A stretch of 64,000 nucleotides of DNA from Skermania sp. ID1734 (GCF_007489285.1 NZ_VLIY01000005.1:196905-260904), one strand, 5' to 3'; shown: positions 17,054 through 25,887, counted from the stretch's first letter. The notes: generated by a model from the sequence alone, not told the origin. Program-made: numbers and translations.

Positions 17054-17378
17054 GGGGGCAGCAACCTTTCAGCGTCTGATCCTGAACCACAAAATGGCTC
17101 TATTTGTGCAGCCGGTCGACTGTAATAAACACATGTGTTTCCTCCGAGCATATCAAGTAAATACCCACCCAATCGTCGAAAGATACGATGTGACGGTGTG
17201 ATTTTGGGGGTGAATCGTGGACCGGGGAAGCCAAAGCGAGCGATTGCTACGGATGATGAAAAATTTAATCACTAAGGTACGAAGAGTATCGTTCGAAAGT
17301 CTGCGGGGAATTACAGCAATCTATTGGCAACATCGGCATCGCCTTATTGCGACGAATGGTATGGGAACGGTGTTCGAA
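17054..17378. other. AT-richer spacer, probable internal promoter of the polysaccharide operon
   Basis: No gene is called here. A GTG-initiated plus-strand frame (17217-17525) has a GGGGGTG before it, but its second half runs antisense through the acetyltransferase gene and shows no domain. The spacer is visibly richer in A+T than its neighbours and contains the palindrome at 17127-17140; it is the only sizeable gap in the minus-strand gene series and so the likely site of an extra promoter. Confidence 0.4.
17127..17140. promoter_or_regulatory. 14-bp perfect palindrome upstream of glycosyltransferase gene
   Basis: AAACACATGTGTTT is exactly self-complementary and lies 74-87 bp upstream of the start codon of the minus-strand glycosyltransferase (17053), where an operator would be expected. 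The regulator is not known. Confidence 0.4.
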
Positions 17379-18086
17379 CTAGCGCGAAGTTTCGTCGTGT
17401 GGTGCCATTGGAACGTCGACCGTGAGTTCCGTTGTGATGCTCGATTTGCGGGCAAACCACGACTGCGGCCCAGTGTCCATGTCGCCGATGCGGCGAGCCG
17501 GGCTACCGCCGTAGAGCCCAGGTAATAGCTCGGTCTTCGACCGAGTCAGCATCGAATTGGCGCCGAGAATTGACATCGGCGGCAGGCACGCTCCCTTGAG
17601 CATGACACAATTCGTCATGACTGCCGACCGCGCGCCGATCATCACCACACCGGCGGTCTGCACATTGCGGTCCAAGGCGATTTCGTGGGTCAAGATCGTG
17701 GTGTGGTGGCCGGCGATAACGGCGAATTCCTGCACGTGTAGCTTGCCCGAGCAGTCGAAGTAGTGTCGGCTGGTAACGGATGAACCGCGGTCGAGGATCG
17801 CGCACCCGGCGTTCGGATCTGCGACCCGGTAGCCGGGGTGCGCGGAAAAGGTGTTCCATGACCCGATCGTCACTTCTTCTCCGATGTCGAAAAGCCGCAT
17901 CCCGCGGAGAACGTTTCCTGGACTTATCGCGGCCCGTTCGCCGACTACGACATGTTCGACACCGAGCGCAAGAGTCGGTCCGATACGCGCAGAAGCCGCA
18001 ATGTCATGTCCGAACAAGCGCAAGAGCCGGTTCTTCACACTGCTGGCCGGCAGTAACCACGCGATCAGGTGAAACAGTTCTCTCAC
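17379..18086 (-). CDS. Left-handed beta-helix acyltransferase
   Basis: A 235-residue hexapeptide-repeat transferase of the LbetaH superfamily. An N-terminal hydrophobic stretch (LFHLIAWLLPASS) is followed by beta-helix coils (IGPTLALGVEHVVVGERAAISPG, IGEEVTIGSWNTFS, IGARSAVMTNCVMLKG). The motif VIAGHHTTILTHEI supplies the likely catalytic His. It should O-acylate (probably acetylate) a sugar of the polymer, acting with the second acetyltransferase at 14054. It follows the membrane-anchored lectin-like gene by about 50 bp on the same strand. The C-terminal 25 residues are unlike the core and may be specific to this group. Confidence 0.82.
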   Translation of the reverse strand: MRELFHLIAWLLPASSVKNRLLRLFGHDIAASARIGPTLALGVEHVVVGERAAISPGNVLRGMRLFDIGEEVTIGSWNTFSAHPGYRVADPNAGCAILDRGSSVTSRHYFDCSGKLHVQEFAVIAGHHTTILTHEIALDRNVQTAGVVMIGARSAVMTNCVMLKGACLPPMSILGANSMLTRSKTELLPGLYGGSPARRIGDMDTGPQSWFARKSSITTELTVDVPMAPHDETSR

Positions 18087-18134
18087 GGTGAGTCTTCTTT
18101 CTTCAGCCGGTCCGGTGTTGGTGATTTGTGATGG

Positions 18135-18893
18135 TCAGTTCGCCCAAATTGCCTCGACGCTGGCAGGCGCGAGACCTGGCCGCGCCTCGTAAAGTTCCCA
18201 GCAGGCCACCGGCCCCGACCAGGCGGCAATACTCGGATCGGAAATGACCTGGCGCTGCCCGTCCGGCAGCATGATGGTCGCGGTAGCGCCCTCGCGGCTG
18301 ATGTCGAAGACCTCCGGAGTGCCGAAGGCCGCAGCCTTGTATGTGCCCGATTTAAGGACGCGTTGGCCGGTGCCCGCTTCCCATACCCCGATAGACCAGG
18401 TACCCGGACCAGCAACGAAATGGACTCCGGCGTTGGGGCTGTTCGTGTCATGTCCGTCGACTCCCAGCTTCAGTGGCGACTGCCAGATCACGAAAGCCAC
18501 ACTGCCGGAATATGGTGCGAATGTGACTGTGCCGCCGAGCCTCTCGACGGGATGGGCAAGCGTCGCTTCCAGGTAGCTGGCAGAGTCTTTGACCAGCGGG
18601 TTCCCGTGGGAGAGTTTTCCGTCTTTGATTGAGAGCGGCGCCGAGTTATCCCCCTTCTCGACGGTGCTCAGCGTGTTCTGCCCCAGTTTCGCTGGTACGG
18701 GACCCGGTGCCACGTCGGCGAAGTTGACGTCGACGGCATGGGGTCCCGAAGGCTCAGAGACTGCGCCGACCAGCGACGAGTCGGCAATGGTCAGGTTCTG
18801 CTGCCGGTGTGCTATCACCACGATTCCGGCAACGATGACGATCGCGCCCGCGAGGAGCAGGCCAATCGTCCACCGCGTTGGTTTCCCGATCAC
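18135..18893 (-). CDS. Membrane-anchored protein homologous to the C-terminal domain of the adjacent lipase-like protein
   Basis: A 252-residue protein with one N-terminal membrane anchor (about residues 9-28) and an outside domain (about 52-252). That domain is clearly homologous to the last 200 residues of the neighbouring lipase-fold protein: both share ASYLE, an SGS-A-V-WQ segment, HFVAG, SDP and the near-identical end ACWELYE..PG.AP. Predicted strands alternate along it, suggesting a jelly-roll or lectin-like fold; function unknown. I chose GTG 18893, which overlaps the upstream TGA as GTGA, so translation is coupled; the open frame to 18977 lies inside the upstream gene. It may hold the polymer or the lipase-like partner at the membrane. 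Confidence 0.75.
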   Translation of the reverse strand: MIGKPTRWTIGLLLAGAIVIVAGIVVIAHRQQNLTIADSSLVGAVSEPSGPHAVDVNFADVAPGPVPAKLGQNTLSTVEKGDNSAPLSIKDGKLSHGNPLVKDSASYLEATLAHPVERLGGTVTFAPYSGSVAFVIWQSPLKLGVDGHDTNSPNAGVHFVAGPGTWSIGVWEAGTGQRVLKSGTYKAAAFGTPEVFDISREGATATIMLPDGQRQVISDPSIAAWSGPVACWELYEARPGLAPASVEAIWAN

Positions 18894-20806
18894 GATGCCC
18901 AGGCTTTCGTGAATGCTGCCGGAGCTTCGCCCGGGTGCAACTCGTACAGTTCCCAGCAAGCGGCGTCGCCGATCCACTGACCGACGCGCGGGTCGGATGC
19001 GGTGCGAACTTCACCGTCGGGCAATCGGACGGTCAGGGTATCGCCGGACCGGTCGACCTCGAAGGTGCGAGGAGCGGCGAAGTCGCCGGGCGCTCGATAG
19101 TCGCCATAGAGCAGGCCGATCTCCCCGCCGCGGGTGGCGTCGAAAAGGCTGAGCTTCCACGATGTCGCTCCGGCGACGAAGTGAATGGCGCCCTTTGGCG
19201 GCGCGTTGTGACCGCGGCGGGCCTGCGCGAGCGAGTACTGCCACACCACCAAGGCGATGCTGCCGGATGGTCGCTGAAAAACCGCGGTCGCGCCGATGCG
19301 GGTTACCGGCGCCGCGAGCATCGTTTCCAGATAGCTCGCTGCGTTGTCGCCGATCGGCGCACCGTGAACCAGTCGCCCGGAAGCAATCGACGCTGGTTTC
19401 GCGCTGTGCCCGGCTTCGATCGTGGCCACCGGAACCCCACCGATGGAACCCGGCACATCGCCGTCAGGCAAGTGCGCGAAGTCGAAAGAGACTTCCGAGG
19501 GTGCCGACGTGGCCTGCGATGCCGCGGCAGGCTGCACGATCGATCCATTATCGGCGACGGTGCCAGGCGGCTGCCCACCGGGCACGGTCGGTTCAGGCTG
19601 TGGGGGCAAAGACGAGCAATTGTTTGGCGCGGGCTTTCCTGCAAGCCGGTCCAGCAGCCACGATCCGGCCAGTGCGGCACCAGAAACCGTACTGGTTTGC
19701 TCGTTTTGCATCACCAACTGGAGCGTGTCGCCGAGCTTGCATGCTTCCTGCGCACCCTTGCGGACCCACGCAGGTTGGACTGTCGCCCCATCGGAAAGAT
19801 CTGCGAGCACGAGCATGGGACCGCTGCCGCGGCTTCGTGGACCGGCCAGGTCCGCGAGTGCCGACTTAAGGCGTTCTTGGTCTTGTGTAGTCGCGGGCGC
19901 GCTGTCGTCGCGCTTAAGCTGAGCGGCTCGTTGCGAGCGCTCATCGACGAGTGGTCCGTGACAGGACAGCCACATGTCTGGATTCGCCATCAGCGGCCCG
20001 TGTAAAAATGCTGCCGGGTTGAGGTCTGGGTGGGTGACGGCAACGCCCGCCAAAGTCATTGGTAATAACGCCTGTTGGACCTGATTGAGCCAGCCGGCCG
20101 CTGCCAGGTTGGCTAGACCTGACACGTCGATTGTGGGCGACATCGATGCCGAACCGAGGAAATCGAGGCCCTTGCCGTAGTCGCTGGCGAGTTCGTTCGC
20201 TGACCATGCTGCCTGTCCGCCTTCCGATACGCCGAAGGCCACCCACCGCGTCGAGGCAGTCGAGACCACGTGGCGCGCGGCACGGACAGCATCAATCATG
20301 TTGAAGCCCTCCGTGATTGGCTCGAGATACGGATGCTTCCCGGTCGGGCCAAGTCCTTCGTAATCGGTGAGCGCGACGACGAATCCGAGCTTGATCAATG
20401 ATGCGACGACGAGGTCGTATCCGAGCAGGTCCGGATAGAGCGACGGACCACAGTTGTTGGAAACCCCGGTCGTGCCGTGTCCGTACGCAATGATCGGCCA
20501 TCCTCCAGGTGGCGGAGGGCCAGCGGGCACGAACACCGCGCCGGTGACGACCCGACTGTCGCCGTCGATGCCCGACGCCGAACGGTAGGCGATCCGGTGC
20601 TCCGTGGCGCCGGATTTGCGCAACGGGTCGGACAAATCCGTCGCTGGTTCGTCCTTGACCACTTCACCGCGCTGGTCGGCGACGGATTGGGAAATTGCCG
20701 GCACCGTCGCGCGGTGCGGGGGAGCCTCACTCGCTTCGGTGGAGGCTGCGCACCCCGCGCACGCGAGCGACACGACAGTCGCCGCAGCAAGGTAGTTCCA
20801 CCTCAC
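18890..20806 (-). CDS. Exported secretory-lipase-fold protein with C-terminal lectin-like domain; catalytic His not found
   Basis: A 638-residue exported protein. A signal peptide (RWNYLAAATVVSLACAGC) ends in a Cys that could be lipidated, although the lipobox is poor. The alpha/beta-hydrolase part (about residues 60-420) matches the LIP secretory lipase family: oxyanion-loop YGHGTTG and nucleophile elbow GVSEGG (S194). Where relatives have an Asp-His near 'WLADRFAGKPAP', this protein has QNEQTSTVSG before SWLLDRLAGKPAP, so the catalytic His seems lost. A Pro/Gly linker leads to a 200-residue beta domain (437-638) shared with the next gene. GTG 20806 has GAAGAAGGG eight bases upstream; GTG 20827 is also possible. 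Perhaps a lipid- or acyl-polymer-binding protein. Confidence 0.78.
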   Translation of the reverse strand: MRWNYLAAATVVSLACAGCAASTEASEAPPHRATVPAISQSVADQRGEVVKDEPATDLSDPLRKSGATEHRIAYRSASGIDGDSRVVTGAVFVPAGPPPPGGWPIIAYGHGTTGVSNNCGPSLYPDLLGYDLVVASLIKLGFVVALTDYEGLGPTGKHPYLEPITEGFNMIDAVRAARHVVSTASTRWVAFGVSEGGQAAWSANELASDYGKGLDFLGSASMSPTIDVSGLANLAAAGWLNQVQQALLPMTLAGVAVTHPDLNPAAFLHGPLMANPDMWLSCHGPLVDERSQRAAQLKRDDSAPATTQDQERLKSALADLAGPRSRGSGPMLVLADLSDGATVQPAWVRKGAQEACKLGDTLQLVMQNEQTSTVSGAALAGSWLLDRLAGKPAPNNCSSLPPQPEPTVPGGQPPGTVADNGSIVQPAAASQATSAPSEVSFDFAHLPDGDVPGSIGGVPVATIEAGHSAKPASIASGRLVHGAPIGDNAASYLETMLAAPVTRIGATAVFQRPSGSIALVVWQYSLAQARRGHNAPPKGAIHFVAGATSWKLSLFDATRGGEIGLLYGDYRAPGDFAAPRTFEVDRSGDTLTVRLPDGEVRTASDPRVGQWIGDAACWELYELHPGEAPAAFTKAWAS

Positions 20807-20833
20807 ATCAAGCACCCTTCTTCCCACCGTTGC

Positions 20834-22264
20834 TCACCCCTGCGATTCGGCCACGTACTGCAGATCTTGGACGTACGGTCGCGCGACCACCGGGTACGGC
20901 GAAGTGAATGCCAGCACCGGGTGTCCAGCACGACTGACCACCGCATCAACACGAATGTCAGCGGTGAGCGGCTGCGGCAACGCGACGAGGCAGAGTCCGA
21001 CGCCCGCGGGGACGGAACAGGTTTGCGTGCGGTCCCCGGCACGCACCGTCACCTCCGCGGGTGCGCGCAAAAATGTCAGGGCCTCGGCGGTGTCACGTGG
21101 CGGGCTACTCCCGGCTCGCAAGGTCATCGGGCTGACGGTCGGATAGGTCGGTTCGGTCGCGACCAGTTGGGTGCGATGGGTGAGAACGACCCGATCGTGG
21201 ATGGACTGCGGTGCCAGACCGGTTTTGAACAGCCCTGCATAGTAGTTGCAGATCTGTAGAAAGCTGTCACCGTGTTTGACTGACGGGGCGAAGGCGGTGC
21301 CCTCGCTGTAGTCGTTCCACGTGACCATCAGCGCCCAGTCGGCCTTGGAGTCGATGGCGATCAACCACGTGTTGCGAAGGTTCTGGGTGTTCTCGGCCTC
21401 GTCGTATACGGCTTGGTTAGGGCGTTCGTCCTGCACCGAAATCGGCTGCATCCAGATCTTTCCGAGCTGTTGAACCTTTCGGACACGTTCCGAGGGCGCC
21501 CCGATAACCGGATTGAATGCCGGGTTTCGCCCGCCCCATTCCGACATGCCGTAGGAAATGGCTGCGAAGCTGTCGATGTAGGGGAGCGGGTTGAGAAACA
21601 GCGGAACCAGCGCCACCGGGGTGTGGAACGTCTCGCGCATGATGTCGAGAAACGTTTTCCACCACGTCGCGTCGTGACGTTCCGCCATCACCGGCGAGAC
21701 CACAAGCCGGCCGTCATCGAGACGAAATGCGGCCGGCTGGCCGGCGAGATACGCAATCTCGGCGGCTAACTGTGTCGGAGTGAGCTGGGCCATCTCTCCA
21801 CTCATGTCGGGTTGCAACATGATCTTGAATGTGGGCGATACGGCTGCTGCCGCGTCGAGGAGCAGTTGCGGCACCGCCGAGACCCACTGCGGGTCGGTAT
21901 GCGGCGTCAAGATGTCAATACCGAAGCCATCGATCCCGTAACGCGCCGCGGTAGCGACCTCGTCGCGCAAATCGGCTGCGCGCCAGTTTCCGGAACGTGG
22001 CTCGCGCGGAATCGGCCGGTCGCGAAGCAATCCGCCATATGCGGCATGCTTTCCGTTCTCCCCGAAAGGATTTAGGTATTGGGTGGCGTAGTAGTCCGAT
22101 GCTGGCGGGGCATTATCCAGTGAGACCGGGTACGGCGGAAAGTAGTGCGCGAACACCAGTCGAGGTTTCGCAGGTACCGAGCGACCAGCTGGCATGGACT
22201 GGCCGAACGTGGTGGCAACGCTGATGGCGATCAGCACCACCAGAAATCTGCGAAGCATAACCAT
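20834..22264 (-). CDS. Exported GH71-type glycoside hydrolase (alpha-1,3-glucanase-like)
   Basis: A 476-residue exported protein with a Sec signal (MLRRFLVVLIAISVATTFG, cleavage near AGRS). The barrel shows HYFPPYPVSLDN, GIDGFGIDIL, FKIMLQPDMSG and VTWNDYSEGTAF, the pattern of GH71 mutanases and related bacterial enzymes, which cut alpha-1,3-glucan in fungal members. The last 100 residues form a beta-sandwich-like domain. The ATG at 22264 (or 22258) is preferred over the open frame to 22324. It lies 22 bp after the Wzz-like gene and 27 bp before the lipase-like gene, in one operon, so its substrate may be the polymer itself. Confidence 0.8.
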   Translation of the reverse strand: MVMLRRFLVVLIAISVATTFGQSMPAGRSVPAKPRLVFAHYFPPYPVSLDNAPPASDYYATQYLNPFGENGKHAAYGGLLRDRPIPREPRSGNWRAADLRDEVATAARYGIDGFGIDILTPHTDPQWVSAVPQLLLDAAAAVSPTFKIMLQPDMSGEMAQLTPTQLAAEIAYLAGQPAAFRLDDGRLVVSPVMAERHDATWWKTFLDIMRETFHTPVALVPLFLNPLPYIDSFAAISYGMSEWGGRNPAFNPVIGAPSERVRKVQQLGKIWMQPISVQDERPNQAVYDEAENTQNLRNTWLIAIDSKADWALMVTWNDYSEGTAFAPSVKHGDSFLQICNYYAGLFKTGLAPQSIHDRVVLTHRTQLVATEPTYPTVSPMTLRAGSSPPRDTAEALTFLRAPAEVTVRAGDRTQTCSVPAGVGLCLVALPQPLTADIRVDAVVSRAGHPVLAFTSPYPVVARPYVQDLQYVAESQG

Positions 22265-22286
22265 GTCGCGCAACTGTCCGATTCTG

Positions 22287-22970
22287 CTATCGAGACAAAT
22301 ACATTGACGATCCGACAGCACCATTTGAGGATGGATTGGGTCCGGTACGCCTGCGACGACCCATCGGTTGGCTGCCGTGCGTTGACTCCCACCGCCGAAG
22401 GAGCCAGATCAGCGTCGCCCCGGACACGATGCCGATAGCTACTCCTACTCCGATATCGATCAGCGGTTGTGGCGACGACGGAGCAGACGGAGCGTGCGCA
22501 CGCTCGACGACGGAAACCACCATGTTCGACCGGTCGGTCTGCGGCGCCGTTTCGAGTTTGCTCACGTACTGGCTGAAGTTGGTCGCGTATGAGTCGGCGA
22601 TCGCGGCTGCTTGCGTCGCGGAGCGGTCGCTTACCGACACCTGTACGACGACCGTCTTGGGCAGTTGCTTTGCCGACACCTCTTTGACCAAGTCGTCTGG
22701 CGACATCTTCAGCGACAGGTCATCGATCACCTTGGCAGCGAGGTCGGTGGTGGTTACGAGTTGGACGTACGTGGCGGCGCGTTGCTGAGAGAACAAGTCC
22801 CCCTGGTACGCGCCTGTCGAGTCGCTGCTCGATGGGGAACCCAAGAACAACAACGTTGAGGCCGTATATGTGTTGGGTGCGACGAGCCAGAAGACGAGCC
22901 CGCCGAGGGCGCCGAGGATCGCTGTGGCAATCAGGATCCAGGCAGGTTTCGTTTGTGCGGCCAGTTTCAT
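22287..22970 (-). CDS. Wzz/YveK-like polysaccharide chain-length protein (second copy)
   Basis: A 227-residue membrane protein of the Wzz/capsular-polysaccharide co-polymerase type. Two membrane segments (about residues 10-30 and 170-190) bracket an extracytoplasmic domain with the FSQQRAATYVQLVTT and DRSATQAAAIADSYATNF motifs. The cytosolic tail is short and basic, with no Walker motif or Tyr cluster, so it is not a BY-kinase. ATG overlaps the stop of the upstream paralogue as ATGA. Such proteins set polymer length together with Wzy. Confidence 0.87.
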   Translation of the reverse strand: MKLAAQTKPAWILIATAILGALGGLVFWLVAPNTYTASTLLFLGSPSSSDSTGAYQGDLFSQQRAATYVQLVTTTDLAAKVIDDLSLKMSPDDLVKEVSAKQLPKTVVVQVSVSDRSATQAAAIADSYATNFSQYVSKLETAPQTDRSNMVVSVVERAHAPSAPSSPQPLIDIGVGVAIGIVSGATLIWLLRRWESTHGSQPMGRRRRTGPNPSSNGAVGSSMYLSR

Positions 22971-23674
22971 CGGCTGGTGCTCCTGTCGGGCTCTGTAGAG
23001 CGGGATTCGGTACTCGCGCGGTTTCCGTTTGTTGTCGACGTGACCGGTTGTCGCGCGCTAAGGCCGGTGCTTGCGGCAGCTAGGGAGACTCCGAACAGCA
23101 GACCCACTGCGGCGCCAATGATGAGGTTGAATGCCACATGCGGTTCGGCGAGAGTTCGCGGTGTCGTGGCTGGGCTGATGACAACGGGCTCAACAGTTGG
23201 AATCAGCGACCCACGCGGGGTCTCGATTGCGCGTATCTCGCTGGCCAACTCGGCACTGACGCCGTCCGCAAGTTCTCGAGCGCGCGATGGTGATCGGTTC
23301 TGCACGTTGATGTCCAGCAGTACCGTGTCGGGGATCAGATGCACAGAGGTGTTCGCGGCGAGATCGCGCGGGTCCATCGGTATCTTCGTGTTGCCGATCA
23401 CTCTGGCGGCCACCGCCTCGCTCGAGGCCAACCGCGCATAGCTGCGCGCGCGCTGTTGGGCGAACTCGTCGGCATGGTAAGGGCTCGTTTCAGCGGTATC
23501 CGCCGTCGTGACGTTGTTCCACCCTGGAGTGCGCAAAAAGACGCGTGCGGTCGATTCGAACATCGGTGTTTGCATGAGTGAGAAGCCAATGCCGGCCACG
23601 AGTCCCGCCATGAGGCAGACCAACACCAAGCGCCACTTGCGCCGCAGCACGTACGCGAATGTCTCAATGTCCAT
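22967..23674 (-). CDS. Wzz/YveK-like polysaccharide chain-length protein (first copy)
   Basis: A 235-residue paralogue of the next gene, with membrane segments near residues 15-35 and 178-200 and the same outer-domain features (FAQQRARSYARLASSEAVA, NRSPSRARELADGVSAELA). The tail is Ser/Thr/Arg-rich and lacks kinase motifs. Two tandem Wzz genes without a tyrosine kinase partner in the cluster is less usual than the fused or paired CpsC/CpsD layout. The start overlaps the end of the SGNH hydrolase gene by 11 bp and its stop overlaps the next start by 4 bp. Confidence 0.87.
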   Translation of the reverse strand: MDIETFAYVLRRKWRLVLVCLMAGLVAGIGFSLMQTPMFESTARVFLRTPGWNNVTTADTAETSPYHADEFAQQRARSYARLASSEAVAARVIGNTKIPMDPRDLAANTSVHLIPDTVLLDINVQNRSPSRARELADGVSAELASEIRAIETPRGSLIPTVEPVVISPATTPRTLAEPHVAFNLIIGAAVGLLFGVSLAAASTGLSARQPVTSTTNGNRASTESRSTEPDRSTSR

Positions 23675-24467
23675 TGGACACCTGCTCCTCGACCTGTTTC
23701 AGAAAGCCGGTGTCGCGAAGGTCGCGCACTATCCGCTCGGCGATAAACCGGGCCCCGTAAAGACTGGGATGAATCGGGGAAGCTTCGTTGGTCAAAGTGC
23801 TTATATCGATGCCGCGATACCAGCCCTCGGCGACAGGATCGATGAGTGTGACGCCCTCAGCGGCGGCAAGGCGCGTGTATCCGTCCCTGATCTGTGGGTA
23901 AGTGAAATAGGGTATCGACGACAGATACGAAGGCACGATTGCCGCTAGTTTCGCAGTGGGCCACAAGGACTTGACCTTCGCTATGTACGCCGCGATTGCC
24001 GGCAGCACCCGATCCGCTGGATAACCCAGATCGTTACGTCCGGCGTCGATAATTACGGCGTCTACGGAAAAGATCTCTTTGTCTTCGTCGAGACGGTCGA
24101 TCGCACGGTTGGAATCAGTGCGGAAGGCGCGCCCATCGCTAATGAATCCGGTGGCGCCTTGCGCATCGACATCGCAGTTCCAGCCGATCGTCCGACAAAC
24201 GATGTAGGAGTAGCCGTCGTGCGTTCCCAGTCCTGCTCCGGCGGTGAAACTGTCTCCGACGAACAAGACCGACGGGGCGGTAGAAATCTCCAAAGGCGCT
24301 GGTTGTGGTGCAGACTTGGCGGCATTCTGAATTGGCGGAACAGACATTCGTTCATGCAGGAAGAATCCGCCGACCACTGCGCAAACCACGAGCACAGCCA
24401 AGGCGATCATCCCGCGCGAGCTGCGCCGGGGGCCGGATTGCTCTGTAAAGGCGTATCTATGCGACAC
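23664..24467 (-). CDS. Membrane-anchored SGNH/GDSL hydrolase
   Basis: A 267-residue protein with one N-terminal membrane segment (ALAVLVVCAVVGGFFL) and an outside SGNH-hydrolase domain. Block I is VGDSFTAGAG (nucleophile Ser), block III is DAGRNDLG, and block V is SPIHPSLYGARF with the catalytic His; the usual Asp three residues before His is Ser here. Such enzymes act as esterases or O-acyl transferases on glycans, so deacetylation or acyl exchange on the polymer is a fair guess. GTG 24467 is preceded by AAAAGGGGGG and overlaps the polymerase gene by 11 bp. Confidence 0.84.
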   Translation of the reverse strand: MSHRYAFTEQSGPRRSSRGMIALAVLVVCAVVGGFFLHERMSVPPIQNAAKSAPQPAPLEISTAPSVLFVGDSFTAGAGLGTHDGYSYIVCRTIGWNCDVDAQGATGFISDGRAFRTDSNRAIDRLDEDKEIFSVDAVIIDAGRNDLGYPADRVLPAIAAYIAKVKSLWPTAKLAAIVPSYLSSIPYFTYPQIRDGYTRLAAAEGVTLIDPVAEGWYRGIDISTLTNEASPIHPSLYGARFIAERIVRDLRDTGFLKQVEEQVSNGH

Positions 24468-25887
24468 TGGCGACCCCCCTTTTCCAGCGCGTGACAAAGA
24501 GCGCACAAGCCACAATCACCGTCAAATACGACATCGCCTGGAGCAGCGAGCCGCGCAGCAGAATGATCAAATAAAAGGGAAGAATGCACGCGAGGACAGA
24601 GGGCGCCCGAGTTCGATCAAGCGTCAATTCGATTCGTTTGTCTTGTACACGAGTGACGATACCCAGCGCAAACATTCCCAGCACTAATGCCAGCCAGCGA
24701 CCATTGATATACAGTTCGGTCCATAGCGGGGCTGACAAATTCTGAAACGTATATCCGCGACTATCGGCAAGGAGAATCCCGGTGTCGTTGGGCTTGTCGG
24801 GCCATACGCGTCGCGGCACCCAGAAAAACAGTACGCCCAACGCTTGCTTACCGTCGGTGGGCCCGTTGCGCTCAACATAGAGCACGGTGTTGTTTATTTG
24901 GTCGAATGCGTCGTAGTCCGCGGAGGTCAGCGTTTCCATGGGACCTCCGCTCTTGAACTGCGCGTCGCTCGTATACCGAAATGCGTCGGCGAGCGGAAAC
25001 ACCACAATCAATGCGGCGATCGCCAGCACCGCGACGACCCGAAATCGTTGGCGGGTGGCGAAGAGTCCGAGCACGGCTGCTACCGCTAGCGCTGTTGTGC
25101 CGAAGAGGTAACGCGCGCTTGAGATCGGGTTGAGCATGATCGCAAGGGTGATGGCGCAAGCGATCAGCACGCCCAATATGAGCCAGTCGTGTTTGGAACG
25201 GTCGTGCCAGATTTTCGCCAAGGCGACAAAGGCTACGAGCACCGCCATTGTGGAAAGCGCCGTCACGATTCCATAGGTGGACATTTCCGGCCAAACGGCA
25301 GTCGTTGCCTGGAGTCGGGCTTGGCGGTTGGACACCATCGCCTTGAGCCCTACCTTCGCGGCGAAATAGGTGTCGAAGGCTATGGCCAGCGAAGCAAGTA
25401 CGAGAGTCCGTCGACGATCGAGGCCGCGCACAACCCGCCGCCTCGGTCGGTTCCACCAGCGGGCAGTTCCGGCAATCATGCCGAGCGCAAAGGCCGCAAG
25501 CCCGACGAGGACGATCACCATCGCGGGTCCGTTGAGCCAGGGGTCGATGTTCGGCGTCGTGTCGGGGTATTGCTGCATCCGCAGCTGCACGAGCGGTGCG
25601 ACCCCGAGGAAGACGTAGACGAAGACCCAGAACGACATTTCGATCAGCCGGCGTCGTCCTTCCCCGACAATCCACGCATAACGGCAACCGGCAATGGCTA
25701 TGACAACGAGAGCGCCAATCCACGTGTGATCTTGTGGTGCCGGAGTGAAGCGGATGAATATCGCGGGCAGTATCGCGACGAGAATTACCCCTACCCACAC
25801 GGCGATCAGTGGGCCGGTTAAGGCGTTGCGGTCCGTCGACGTGCCGGTCGGGACACCCCGGCTGGCCGCTATCGCCGTGCCGATCAT
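24457..25887 (-). CDS. Wzy-like O-antigen/exopolysaccharide polymerase
   Basis: A 476-residue polytopic membrane protein with about 11 hydrophobic helices and a large periplasmic-type loop between the last helices (YTSDAQFKSGGPMETLTSADYDAFDQ through VPRRVWPDKPNDTG), the layout of oligosaccharide repeat-unit polymerases. Arg-rich residues in that loop (FFWVPRRVWPDKP) recall the functional loop of Wzy and O-antigen ligases. It is the first gene of the minus-strand series, with a 650-bp promoter region upstream. Sequence identity between Wzy proteins is low, so the call rests on topology and cluster context. Confidence 0.8.
   Translation of the reverse strand: MIGTAIAASRGVPTGTSTDRNALTGPLIAVWVGVILVAILPAIFIRFTPAPQDHTWIGALVVIAIAGCRYAWIVGEGRRRLIEMSFWVFVYVFLGVAPLVQLRMQQYPDTTPNIDPWLNGPAMVIVLVGLAAFALGMIAGTARWWNRPRRRVVRGLDRRRTLVLASLAIAFDTYFAAKVGLKAMVSNRQARLQATTAVWPEMSTYGIVTALSTMAVLVAFVALAKIWHDRSKHDWLILGVLIACAITLAIMLNPISSARYLFGTTALAVAAVLGLFATRQRFRVVAVLAIAALIVVFPLADAFRYTSDAQFKSGGPMETLTSADYDAFDQINNTVLYVERNGPTDGKQALGVLFFWVPRRVWPDKPNDTGILLADSRGYTFQNLSAPLWTELYINGRWLALVLGMFALGIVTRVQDKRIELTLDRTRAPSVLACILPFYLIILLRGSLLQAMSYLTVIVACALFVTRWKRGVASVA

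Noticed and set aside
17217-17525. Plus-strand 102-codon frame with a fair ribosome site
   Set aside because: Half of it is antisense to the acetyltransferase gene and the composition is not protein-like.
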